64,000 nucleotides of DNA, taken from the NCBI GenBank assembly GCA_020746105.1, contig CM036617.1, positions 178,898,412 to 178,962,411 on the forward strand. The letters are read 5' to 3'. How positions within the stretch are numbered: the first letter of the stretch is position 1; every line of letters begins with the position of its first letter. The DNA is from Trogon surrucura (taxonomy: Eukaryota > Chordata > Aves > Trogoniformes > Trogonidae). Shown here piece by piece: positions 23,938-35,897 of the stretch. The position numbers were made by a program, and so were the translations under genes. The notes beneath the pieces are model-generated. The model was not told where the DNA came from. It saw only the letters and a program-made list of their open reading frames with translations, and did no database searches.

Positions 23938-26900
23938 TATGGATTTTAAACTTGGTGCTTACAAATACAAGGTAGTATTAGAAGGCTGAAATGACCAAAC
24001 TATAACATTTTCACAGGCTAAACACCAGTTTTTCTGAAGACTTTGTGTTTTATCTGAACAAAAATATCCACATTTGTCTGGGAATAGACACTGGACAATT
24101 TTCTGACTTGAGCTTTTTGTTAGAAAGGTTGAAACACGGTGTTGTCATGAAATTTGTCCTCTTGCATCTTGTGTAAAAATGCTAGTTTGCTACCTGAAGA
24201 ATTTTAATCGGCCTGATAACTCACTGTTCACTCAATTATCATATATTTTTTTATTTAAGGAAAATTTTTAATGCGAGTTCAGACTCCATGTTTTGAGTGG
24301 TCAGAACGAGTGCTGTTATTTGTACAGTCACAACTGTTTAGGGGAAGACAAGGACTTTTTGGGGCTGAGGCAGAGCAGAGCGAACAATAGTGCTTCCCAG
24401 CATGCAGTCAGGGGCCACTGCTGCTCTGCCAGCTAAGCAGTTTCACTACTAAGGAGTGAAACAACCGGAAAATTCCTTCCCTTCAGACATCAAAATCCAA
24501 CGCGTACTATTGAGCAGACAAGTGTAATGGGTGGAAGTGAAAAAGATAAATTGTCAGTCTGCTTTTCTGTTGGTTATAACGATGGGTGTTGCCATACTGC
24601 AGAAGGCAAGTCCACGGGTTTTCTCTCTCCAGGCATTCCAGATGGTACTGACATTTTTCTTCATCCAAAGTTATAGTTGTCATTTATTGGTGTAGGCTGA
24701 GAGATGCCTCCCTAATGACTATAAAGACACAAGCAACTTTGAAATTCATGGATTTCAGTTCTGCAGCAGGCAGGTAGAAAATCCTCCTAGGCGCTGCCAC
24801 CCAACGAGCAAGGCTCTCTCCATTATTGCCATTAACCACAATTCTCCACCCACCTCTTTGATGAGATCCAATGCCAGTAAGCACTACAAGTGGATTATTG
24901 TTTTACAATCTGCATGAAAGATGTGTCTAATATGAAGAAATAAGATTAATTTAGCTAAAATCAGTTTAAGGGAATGATTGCAAATTGAAACAATTTGTAA
25001 CGGTAAGGGTGAAAATTTATGTGGTATAGTTATGCAGCCGGGGAGGTGTTGGAATTTGGGGAGCTACTGATACATATCTCTTGAGTTTGCACTATTTTAG
25101 GAATAACAATTTCACTTACACATTTTGTTTGTGGTGTGCTGCACCATAGCTGGATGTCTACACAGACCCATGTAGGTGTACACTTACAGAACAGAAGAGA
25201 AAAGGATGGATTTTTCTAATTCAAGACAGAGTTATATGTATCCATAGATGATCCTGTTTGGAAAGAAATATAATCTGTTGGCATTTGGTTTTATGAGTGA
25301 GCATGTGTATCCGCGCAGCATAACAGATAAAGTTGGTCAATTTGTTCTCAGTGCAGTGTCCAACAATTCACTCCTTGATCCTGCCCTTTTCACAGCCATT
25401 TCTTGAGAAATTATTAGAGTTAGGAAGCCTGAAAGCTGAGAAACATCTCATTGCCATGCACAGATGGTCATTTTTCTCCTATTCAGCCCCCACAGGCCTG
25501 GGTGAGCTCATGGTCTTGCATAAATCACTACTGTAGGGATCTGTAAAACAGCTAATATCTCCTTAGTGCCCCTTTCCTGTCTCTTTCTTCTAAAGCTCTA
25601 CAGGGTAGAGGCTTTCATCCTCGTGTGTTTGGAAGGTGGCTCTTTGGCTTTAGATGCTTTTTGTCCTGTGGTCAAATCAGCAACCTCTGACAGGGTAGCA
25701 GGAGACAAAGAAGTGGAGAAGAAACCCTTCAAGCTGACCCCACCATGGGATGGTTTATCCTTGCTGCTTGGGGCTGGTAGAGGAGAGGTAGTCTCCACGG
25801 GTACCTCAAAATCTGCAGGATTTCCCATGCTCTGAGGGATTCACTGTGTTTCTGCTGCAGGAAAAGAAAACGACAGGGGGGGCTGAGGCTGGAGACAATG
25901 AGATACAGCCCTGCTCCAGCTGTAGCAATTACCTGGGCTGTCAGAAAAACAGCAGGTCTTAAATTTTGAACAGAAGGGACTAAATGCATCCTTGGAGTAA
26001 CTCCAGCAATTTTTGCAGGTTATAGGAGAAAAATTTTGGCCTTCCATCCAGTTTATGCACAGAACTAAATATTTTCTCTAACACCAAGTCAAAGGACTGA
26101 AATTATTTCTCAGATTGAGAAGTTTGGTGTTAAAGTAGAGGAAAAAAAATGCCTTACTGCCAATGAAATTGGTCTTTCTATATTTCCAGCGCACATTAAG
26201 CAAAACAGCATCTTTCAAATAGATGGCTTTTGCTGATGGCCATTTTGAAATTTCAATTTCAAGTGCACTAGAGGGTTTCTCTATGAGTGAGAATTACTTC
26301 TTCCTGTCATTTTTCAAAGGGTTGCTGTGAGACCGAAGGATTGACTTTAAAAATCCTGCAGCATCCTGAGTTAATTTGGTAGTGAAACACGGTCTCTGCC
26401 TTCACCGTCTGGGTGACTGCCATGTGGAGAATTTTCTGAAGAACGTATCTTACACTTTGACCCTAAATGTTTAAATCTGGCTGCACTTAATAAGACTTAG
26501 AGTATCCTAAAAGTTAAGGTATGAGGTAGTGACGTCTGTGCAGCGTGGCACGTAGTTCAGTGGGGTCCTCAGCATTTCTGGCAGGATGATAATTCTGGCT
26601 ACTGTCATTTCCAATAGATGTCACATGGGCTTTGATTCTCGCAGCTGGAAGCAGGTTGGGAGGCTTGACAGTGCTCCCCAGCAGAGCACTGGGGGAACAA
26701 CAGCAGATCCCACTTTTGATGCTCCAGTCCCACTCCCGTGCCCCAGGATAACATTCTGTGCTGACTGCTGCAAATATGTTGTGGCTGCAAAGGGGAGGAC
26801 AGAGAAGGAGGCTGAGGATGCTTATCTGAGCAAGAGGCTGCCCAGCTCTATTTCCAGGGAGGCCACTTCTGTTCAGGTTCTTTAAGTCTTGTTTTACCCA

Positions 26901-29819
26901 TCTGCTATGTAATGCTCATTTGCCCATTGCGGTGTCAGGAGACTTCACTGATGCATATGAAGTTCTTTGATGCGTGATAGTTCTACATGAAAAATAAAAT
27001 AAGCAGAGCTTGTTTCTGACTGTATCACTTTTACTTGGACATCAGTAGCTAGTTGGTGTTACTCAATGGACTCAGGGAAAAAAAATAGTCAATGGCCTCG
27101 TACATGGTACCTCCCCAGTTCAGGACTGGTTTCCTGGTCTTGTATTTTTTTGGCAACAGTATCTAAAGATCTGCATTTATTTGTTTTCCTCACAATACTG
27201 CTTATGACCTCTTTTTCCCTTTTAAAACAATACACAAATTCCCTGCTCCTCTCTCTTAACTGCCTTTCCCTGGAGTACAGTGATCTGTATTGTTTGCAAA
27301 TTATATTTGAAAAAAACAAACAGAGGGAAAAACACTATTTAGAAGTTTCTTTACTAGGGGTAGAGTATTACAAACAGTTAAAAAACCAACCAACCAACCA
27401 AAAAAAAACCCAGAAAGCTGATTGTTAAGTGCAAGGGATAGTAAAACGGGTTTGCTCAGAGGATGGACATACGCAGAGTAGTGATGGCTCAGTTACAGGC
27501 TTCTCCTCCAAAGCCCCTGGCACAGGAATGACTCCCATCACTTCTGCATCACACCACAGAAGCATGGAGGCTGCAGTTAAATGACAGCAAAAGCCAAACC
27601 ACTTTCCTCATCTGTCAGATTGACTCAGCAGCTAGTCTGAGAGACACAGACACTGAATGCAAAGCCGCTAGTTGATAGGTGTTGCCATTAACATGTTTTA
27701 ATTAAAGAGAGAAAAGGAGGTAGGAAGGGAATCTCTGATCTGTTCTCTTCATCAGCAAGCAGAGGATCATTGCTGCTTGCATGGGTAGTGTATTACCAGG
27801 AAACATGATGGGGTTTTATTTCTGTGTTGAATTCAAATATTTAACTAAATCTGTCTGTTACTGAACAGACCTATTTCAGCCATTTATTCCTCACATAAGC
27901 TTGGCTTAAATTTCTTGTGTTTGATTAATTTATTTTTTTTAAACTTCCAGTCATCCCAGATTGCCTACTAGTCCTGAGCCCTCGTGGTCTGCAGAATTAT
28001 ATTAGCAACCACCACAGACTTAGACATTGTTATGGAGATGTTGCGCAGTGGTTTTGGCTTTCTGATGTCCCTGCTGGCCTGATTATGCATAGATTCTCCT
28101 CGAACACATATGTGCCACAGGAACAGCAGCCGACCTCGACATCTCCCTATTAAAGCCCCCACCCCAGGGAACTGCTGGCAGGCTGCAGCTCCCACGCCAG
28201 GGCTGGGGGAAACGGGTCTGGGGGTGGGGGGTGTCTGTGTGTCTGCCTTTGGCTTCTTTGTTTTCTGCAGATACTTAATAAATGTAGTATGAGCACGTAG
28301 GCAGAGTATGAAAATGTACCATACGTGGAAAATTAGACAGAATAGAAATACACAGTGGAAGTTTCTTTTCTCCTTTTACAGTGAGTATAAAAAAAACTAT
28401 ACCTTTATGAGTCTCAGACACTATTTCTTTTGTCACAGCTTATACTGATTTGAATTTTCTAGTTTGGGATCCTTCGAAAATAAGGTCTTTAGGGAATTTC
28501 TTGGGCACTTCTGAAAACACTGCTGTTACCTCTGCTGCTGGTTAATACAATTTCATTAAAGTGGAATAGAGGTGTGCTACATTTCTATGTCTTTATCACA
28601 GCTGATGCAGGAAAGAGGCATGCTAATTTCTGCTCCCTTTCCTTGCTTGTGGACCTGGTTCTCCTCTTCCATTCAACTCTGTTTTCCATAATGAGTTCCA
28701 ACCTCTCTGTAAATCACATTGTTTAGGTTAAAGGGCACACACTGGAGTCTCCTTTAGTGCAATTTATAAACTACTGTGAGATTTTCTAAAAATACAGTAA
28801 ATCATAAATAGAACCTCTATAGGAGTATGTTTAGATAGGAAACTCTGGATATGAAGTGTTGCCCTCGTTCCATAAGCTTGTCTTTGCATTTGGTCCACTG
28901 TGGGTAACACTGGACATCACTCATTTACTTGAGTGTTGCATTTTTGGTGAAGGAGAAGGGAGTCCTGCAGGAAACCTCATAAAAGCTGCTGAAGTTACAG
29001 GGGTAAGTAGGGGATTCAACTTGTACAGGACTCATGACAGGAAGAAGGCACCATACTAGCGAGATGTGATTCATCTCTTCTAACATTAGCTGCCTAAAAA
29101 TGGCAAATCTCATTGCAGCTTGTTTGCTACGTGATCAATGGAAAAGGAAGGCAACCTGCAGGATGTCTGACTCACCAGTAAGACTGTGAATTAAAAAAGA
29201 CCCTAGGTGATCGAACCTTGGGCATCAAACTTTAGGTAGACAAGCACAGTTAATCAAAATCTATCCAGCCCCAAGTGACTTTGGTCCTTCTGAGATTTAC
29301 AAAAAGATGCAGTGCAGACCTTACTTCAGAAATGGCAGTGGCTGCCCCATTAAATTTTATGTCATAATCCCTGCACCAGCTTTCCCATGGGTTTTCATCC
29401 TTCATAAAGTTTTGGTTTTTCTAGGGAGCAGGAAAGAGAAGATGGATATGAGGTGAAAGACCTTTAAAGACCATTGTTGTTTTAACACTTTGGTGTACTG
29501 CTCTTTTTGAGGTTATTTTAAAATGGATGAGTGAGAATTACAAAAAATGAAATGTGAATGAGTAGTTTAAGAAAAATATACACATCACAGTACAGTCTTA
29601 TGACTAAATGTGGGCTCAAATATTCACTGTAGGTACTTCTGCATAGCCACTGCTAAGGATAAAGCATTTTAGAAGGAGAATAAGGGTTTAAATCTTTTTT
29701 TCCTAGGAGAAAAATGTGGCAGAAGGAAGAAGATGAGAAAAACAAGAAAGAGCGATTTAGACCATGAACAAGAAGAAAGAAGATGGGGACAGACACCTCT
29801 TGGAGGTACCTAATGAAGC
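23938..29819. other. Unique sequence, no gene recognised
   Basis: This stretch of nearly 6 kb has no recognisable exon, RNA gene or young transposon. The longest open frame is 120 codons (plus, 27066-27428), ending in a CCAA tract at about 27386-27400; no domain is visible. A GC-richer patch at 25590-26050 and a G-rich stretch near 28200-28235 do not carry CpG-island features. Confidence 0.55.
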
Positions 29820-30013
29820 ACAAAAGGCAATGTGCACAAGCTGCAACAAAGGAAATGTCAATTTCAAGGTACTAGAAAAAATATGTCGTGGTGTTCAAAC
29901 ATTACAACAGCAACTCAGACAGGATGCAAAATCTTTTCTTTCGTGGACGTTCAAGACTCATCTGGACCTGTTACAAGTCACCCTGGCTGAACTCTCTGAG
30001 TGAGGGGGGTTGA
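29820..30013 (+). mobile_element. Old CR1-like LINE 3' fragment
   Basis: The sequence follows the CR1 ORF2 C-terminal and 3' UTR pattern with heavy decay: AAGCTGCAACAAAGGAAAT, a GGTGTTCAAACATTACAACAG block corresponding to the region coding for V.HW.QL, TTCAAGACTCATCTGGAC, and a final GAGTGAGGGGGGTTG matching the CR1 GCAGGGGGGTTGG 3' UTR motif. The ATTCTATG tail is missing. A 79-codon open frame (29764-30003) overlaps it and ends at the natural position of the CR1 stop, but its start lies in flanking DNA. This is an older copy than its neighbour at 30174 and independent of it. Confidence 0.6.
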
Positions 30014-30173
30014 TAAAATAACAGTCATAACACAAAATCCAGCCACTTCTAAGCACGTAATTGGAGTTGTCCTTCCAGTTATTGTTCCAACTCAGTAAAC
30101 ATGAATGAATTTTTAATTATTTATTAATGGGTTCCTAAGCAGCCAGACTGATAGATATATAGATAAATAATAC

Positions 30174-30573
30174 AGGGAACTGGGGTTGTTTAGCCTCGAG
30201 AAAAGGAGGCTCAAGAGAGACCTTATCAGTCTCTACAACTACCTGAAAGGAGACGGTGGCAAGGTGGGGCTCAGTATTTTCTCGCAAGTAATAAGTTATA
30301 GGATGAGAGAAAACATCCGTGAGTTGTGCCAGGGAGGTTTAGAATGGACATTATGAAAAATTTCTTCACTGAGAGGTTGTTGAGCACTGGAACAGGCTGC
30401 CCAGGGAAGTGGTTGCATCATCATCCTTGGTGGTACTCATAAGATGTGGAGATGTGGTGCTTAGGGACAAGTGATGGACTTGCCATTGCTAGGTTAACAG
30501 TTGGACTTGATGATCTTAAGGATCTTTTCCAACAGAAATGATTCCATGATTCTGCAATCCTATGATTCTATGA
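30174..30573 (+). mobile_element. CR1 LINE 3' part, frame-disrupted
   Basis: A plus-strand CR1 of about 400 bp starts in the region coding for [12 protein letters not shown] (GGGGTTGTTTAGCCTCGAG). It continues through GGCAAGGTGGGGCTCAGTATT, GAGCACTGGAACAGGCTGCC and TTGGACTTGATGATCTTAAGG, and ends in a degenerate tail of ATTC(T/C)ATG-type units. Indels have destroyed the reading frame. The RT region is missing. Confidence 0.9.
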
Positions 30574-33500
30574 AATAAGAATTGCAGAACCTAGTTTCTT
30601 TATATTCTTTAAGGAATTTCCACTGGCATATCGCGGTTAATACCATGTTATTCCCATCCTAAAAAGAAAATCAAACTCAGAAAATGTAATAAAATTAAAG
30701 GATGACTATAGAAAAGCCCTTTGAACTCATTCTTCAGCCTGCTGTCTCATCTGCTCACTACCACAGATGTGCAAAACAAGGTTGAAATTATAAAAACATG
30801 GTGGCACTGTTTTTTGGGATGACTGGGATCTCCAGGATTGAAGGATTTTACAGTCAAGAGCTGACAGGTAAAGAAAGATTAAATTGTCAGCAAACACACA
30901 AAGGAAAAACAGAGCACCTAGCTAAGGCTAATGATTCGAAGGCTCAGTCCAGAACTTAATCTTTCCAGGAGGGTTCATTTCTACTGGATGTTCTCAGGAT
31001 GGTATCTTACCTAGAACAAGGAACAGTAGAAAGACATAGAGCATGTGTCTACAAAAAAATCGTAACAGTGATTACAAGACGCTTTCAACTTGACTGCAGC
31101 TATAAGTAGGTGCTCTGCCTTCACTCAGAGCAGCAAAGATGGAGTATGTTATCGTGGTGAACTGCTGGTGCAGATGCAGTGGTCCTACTAGTGCAGATGA
31201 ACCATGATGTGTCGTTCTGTCTAGGACATAAAGCTCAGAACTAAGAAGGGACACTAGCTTCATGTCAAAGAAAACAAAAAATTCATGCCAAGTGCATCTG
31301 TAATGACTGTAATGACTGATGTGTAAGTAGAAGGAAAATTTCTGAAAGAGCATTTCCAAACTAAAGCACAATGTTTCCAATGAGCATTTTGTTGCTGTGA
31401 TTAAAAGCTAACATAAATTTAGTACCTGTGACAAGGCTGGGCTTAAATCAATACCTAAAACACAAGACTTTGGACCCTGGTATTGGTCTGGCTAGCAGAC
31501 AGGAGCACAGACAACTCATAGTGCAAGTAATGACCTTAACTTCCATTCGATGATCTGTGACTATGCTATTTTTCTTCTTGTTATAAATGAGTAGCATTAA
31601 GGTGTTTTACTATGTGGCCCATAAACACTTTCAAAACAGGTTTGTTTTTTTTTAAATCTCAGTTAGAAAGAAGCCCTGCTTCATGCTTCATAACTTCTCG
31701 TATGATAATTGCCCTTGCCTTAAAACTGCTTGAAAATGCAAGATCTGGTAATTAAATAGAAGAAAGGATGGGATTCAGGTTGGATTTTGTTGTTTTTTTC
31801 CTGTAAATGAAAATACTTCTTTAAAAAAGTAAAAAAAAAGAAGAAAGTGCAGTCCAATAACAACTTTCTACTTTATTAAGACATTATACTGCAGAGCTCC
31901 AAGCAATGATAAAGCCAGGCCAAGGGGTGTCCATGGTCTGAAAGTCAGGCGACTATTCTGTATTTAACTACCAGAATGAAGCCAGAAGGCCCTAGTTCAA
32001 CTTTTTTTTTTTTTTTGAAATCCCCTGGAGGCATCAATATGGTGTGGCAGAACTCTCTGCCTAGTTTTGCTGGACCCTCCACGCACATAAAGAGCAGGGC
32101 ACGAGGAAAAGGCCTGTGGGCAATGTGCTTCTACACCCCAGTTAGCCAGCCTTTTCTAGCTGTCATGCCATATGTAGGTGAAATTCAATTAAAGTATTCC
32201 AACTTTTTTTTTTCTTTCCTGAACAAATCTAGATACGTGGAGGAAATCATCTGATAAATGCCTCTGGTTAGCCTTTCTGAAGGCAGAAGCTGGCCTGCAA
32301 AATATAGTTATTTCTCCACTAGATATTTTTCAAATTGTCTATTTGCTGTCTCCTACGGTGTGACTCAGTAGCACACATGTTTGTTGGGGAAGCTCACCAG
32401 GCTGGGCACACGGTGCCAGCCATGGGGTAACTGACAGCACACCTGCGCCCACACCAAAGGGCTCCTCCTCCAGTGTGGGGGCTCAATGCTTCAGCATTCA
32501 GAACACAGCCGATGCCTACTAGTAACATGAGACCAAGACAAAGCCCAGAAACTTAAGTATCCTGAAAAAGTGCTGTCTGCAGAAAAACTCCCATCTTTCC
32601 CTGCACTGCTTTCCTCTGCAGTGCATGCAACTATCTCCCAACAACTTCTTCAGCGCTGTAAGCTCTAATTTTGGACCGCTCTAAACTCAGTAATACGTAT
32701 GTAAGCCACTCACAGCCGTGCCATTTTTAATAAATCATTTATTAGCTAAACATGGGCTGATAACAAAGACATCTATAGTGAGAAGGCTCCCTCCTTTGAA
32801 CTGGAATTTGCACAGTTCAAAATCCCATTTCTTCAATCGTCGGATTAATGTCTGTGTTATCTGTGTGTGAAGACAGTTCTACTTTGTCCCCATTGTTACA
32901 AGGGCCTGTGCACCCAGGATGTACATGTTTGTGTTTGTAGAAGGATTGTATCCAAGGCAAGCACAGCTTGACTTGGGGTGGGAAATGCTGCATAATATTT
33001 GTATTACCATTAAAAAGCCCCCATGCTGGGTATTAGGCATTATTTCTCTCATACTTGGCATGTTGTAATAGGTTCTGAATGCTGTAATGCCCCTTTGAAA
33101 TATCGCTGTAAGTAAAGTAATGCAGAGAAATAGAGAGAGAAATCCATCTTGCATGCTAACCTATTCTTGAGTTCAGGCCATTTCTTATGCTTCTCTTGAA
33201 TTTAGGCATGGTGTTCGTATAAATTTGGAAATGCGCCTGTGTCTTATCTGGTTTGTAACTTAGCAACCTTTAATCTGGATTTCTTGCTGCTCCTTATAAA
33301 GCAGTTGATAAATCTAGTCAAGCGCTTACAATATACTTGGTAGGAAGAGTATAAGGGGTTCGTCAAATGCATAAGTAACACCCAAAGCTCCATTCATTTT
33401 GCTGACATTTACCTTTACGCATAAAGACAAGCACAAAACCATCCACTGCTCAAAGTCACATTTAATCAGACTGAATGGCTTTACATTAGCAGACACCAAT

Positions 33501-35532
33501 TGCTAGAAGGAAGGCTGTGATTTGCAGACTGAAGAAGTTTCACAGAGCATGATTTGTCTGCGCCATGGTGATCTTTGATTTAATCACTTAACATGGTTAA
33601 TTTGCCATCGCTGTATTTGAAGAGGGAGTTAACCAGAGGTAAAAATGAAAAGGAAGAGAAAAAAATGGAGAACATTATCTTGATGACAGTTTTTTTACAA
33701 TTATTTGACCCCACTGAAGGCCACAGAGCACTGTTGTGTTCAGTCTTTTCCATAAGGCAAACATATTACAGAAAATAAAACCCAGGAGCTTTGAGTGTCA
33801 AAGCTCTGAATGCCACCGTTGTCACAAGTGCTTGGTATACTCACTGCAGCATTGCACCTTCCTGAAAGGTGTTTTGGCACATTGCTATACGTATCCCAGT
33901 CACACACGGAAGACTGCCCAACAAGCTTCTCTCTGCTTTTTTCCACCTGCATTAATGCAGCCACATCCTCCTGGAATTGCATCTTGTTGTTGTGCTTGCC
34001 ATGGATAGCAGAGAGACATATCTAAAGGGCAGAGTTACAGTCAGAGGCTGCCTCACAAGTTGTGTTTTTAGGCACTTCAGCACACCGCTGCATTTGACTC
34101 ATTTCTTTGGTTTTAAACAGTGTGGGTATTTTTCAATCTGTTCTGGTGTTCTTTTCCATCAGAAAAGCAAGCCTGAGGTAGGGTGGGCTCCAGGAGGGCA
34201 AAGTCACTCCCAGCTTGAAGAAGAGCAAATGGATTGCTGGTTTGCAGGTTTCAGTGTTAGGAGTCTCTGTTTCAGAGGAAGTGAGAGGGGAATTTTATCA
34301 ATGTCATGAAACAGGTCCTTTGATATAAAGATAATGAAAGTTATAGATAATGAAATTTATAGACAAAACACAGCTGCATACTACACCAAAACACATGACT
34401 ACTAGCCAGTGCAAAGACTAAAAATTATAGAGAGAGTTGTTTTACAGGGATGTAAAAGTTTGTATTTAATTTCAGTCACTTTGGGCCAATGGGCATCTTA
34501 TCACAAGTTGTTACCTCTTACCCTTCAAAGTTGCACTGAAGTTTTTTTGGGATGGAAAATATGGAGTTTGGCCTCCTACAGGTGCTGCAGAAAGCAGTGA
34601 AGTGACCTGGTTTTTGCCGCAAGGTGAGTACCAAGTCCACATGCCAGCAAAATAAAACAGGCTGCTGGGTCCTGGTCTTCTGAAACTTGTGCAAAATCAA
34701 CTTTTGGACTGCTTTACTGATGTTGAGGAAACCCTTCTGGCTGAAATTCCATTAACTAATGTGTATGCTTAAATATTTCATAATGAAGTCTCTAATACTT
34801 CATGACAATCTTATTTATCAATAAAAATGTCAATGGCCCTGGGGGCTGCAAAAGGCCATGGGGACCTATGACCTACTGGTTCCCCTACCTCTATGCTTCT
34901 CTTTCCTTTTACTCCCCATTTTGGGTGGCTATGCAGTTCTGCTCTAGCTCTTCATTATCATCAGCAAGGAAGGCACCTCCAGGCTGAACCACAGGAACAG
35001 AGCCTCTTCTGAAAGTTCATGTCACCACCTCAAAGGAAAAGTGAGTCCTTACAGGACAGTACCATGGAGGAAGATTTCACAATTTGCCTGGGAAGGGAGG
35101 AGGATGGGATGCCTCTTTGAAGCGCCTGCACACTAACATACACAAGCACAGGGAGCAAATGGGAAGACTGAGAGGTCTCTGTGCACAGATGCTGAGCTAC
35201 AGTCTTGCTGGCATCTCAGAGAGGTAGCAAGAAAAAAAGATGATCTTTAGAAACTTTTACTTCACGGCTTTCCCTTCCACCACCAGTCAACCCAGAGTCC
35301 CAAAGAAAAAGAGGAGACTAAAGGCACAGTATTGCTCCCTGAAGTTTGGACTCAGTTTCCAGAAAGAAGGGCCAGGTCTTTCTGTTCATGGGGCTGTTTG
35401 TTGAGAGCAGGAGCCCCTTGAAAGGAGGAACAAGTCTCCTCAAACTGTTTCAGCTTCTGCCCTCACTAAAAGAGCATCAATGTGAACTTGTGAAGGTGCG
35501 GCAGAAGCTGGAGAAAAGATGATGATGAAGGC
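30574..35532. other. Unique AT-rich sequence, no gene recognised
   Basis: No exon, RNA gene or transposon is recognised; open frames are 110 codons or shorter. Poly-T tracts lie near 32000 and 32205. A block at about 33180-33600 looks compositionally even and may be conserved noncoding sequence, which only alignment could show. A 16-bp tandem duplication lies at 34329-34360. Confidence 0.5.
34329..34360 (+). repeat. 16-bp tandem duplication
   Basis: AGATAATGAAAGTTAT is followed directly by AGATAATGAAATTTAT, two copies with one mismatch. It is a small local duplication in AT-rich sequence. Confidence 0.85.
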
Positions 35533-35897
35533 TCCAGGGAGACCTTCTTGTAGTCTTTTAATAGGTAAAGGGGGCCTATAAGAACGATTGGGACAATCTT
35601 TTTAGTAGGGCCTGTTCTGATAGGACCAAGGTAATAGTTTTAAACTAAAAGAGGGTAGATTTACACTAGATATAAAGGGAAGTTTCTTTACAATAAGGGC
35701 AGTGAAACATTGGAACAGGTTGCCCGGAGAGGTGGTAGAAACCCCATCCCTAGAAACATTCAAAGTCAGACTGGATGTGGCTCAGAGCAACCTGATCTAG
35801 TTAAAGATGTTCCTGCTCACTGCAGGGAGTGTTGGACTAGATGACCTTTAAAGGTCCCTTCCTACCTAACACATTCTGTCATTCTGTGATTCTATGG
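35533..35897 (+). mobile_element. CR1 LINE 3' part, ORF2 end decayed
   Basis: A plus-strand CR1 of about 365 bp contains GGGGCCTATAAGAACGATTG, GTTTTAAACTAAAAGAGGGT, CATTGGAACAGGTTGCCCGG, GAGGTGGTAGAAACCCCATC, CTGATCTAGTTAAAGATGTT and TTGGACTAGATGACCTTTAA, then a tail of mutated CATTCTGTG units. Indels break the ORF2 frame. It resembles the element at 47741 in the ORF2 end and 3' UTR, so they probably belong to the same CR1 subfamily. Confidence 0.92.

Noticed and set aside
24330-24450. Possible LTR piece (ACAAGGACTTTTTGGGGCTG, CTGCTCTGCCAGCTAAGC)
   Set aside because: Only scattered similarity to avian LTR U3 sequence; no TATA, poly-A signal or ends could be found.
29216-29230. GATCGAACCTTGGGC, resembling an inverted tRNA B box
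   Set aside because: No matching A box, no acceptor stem and no cloverleaf can be drawn around it.
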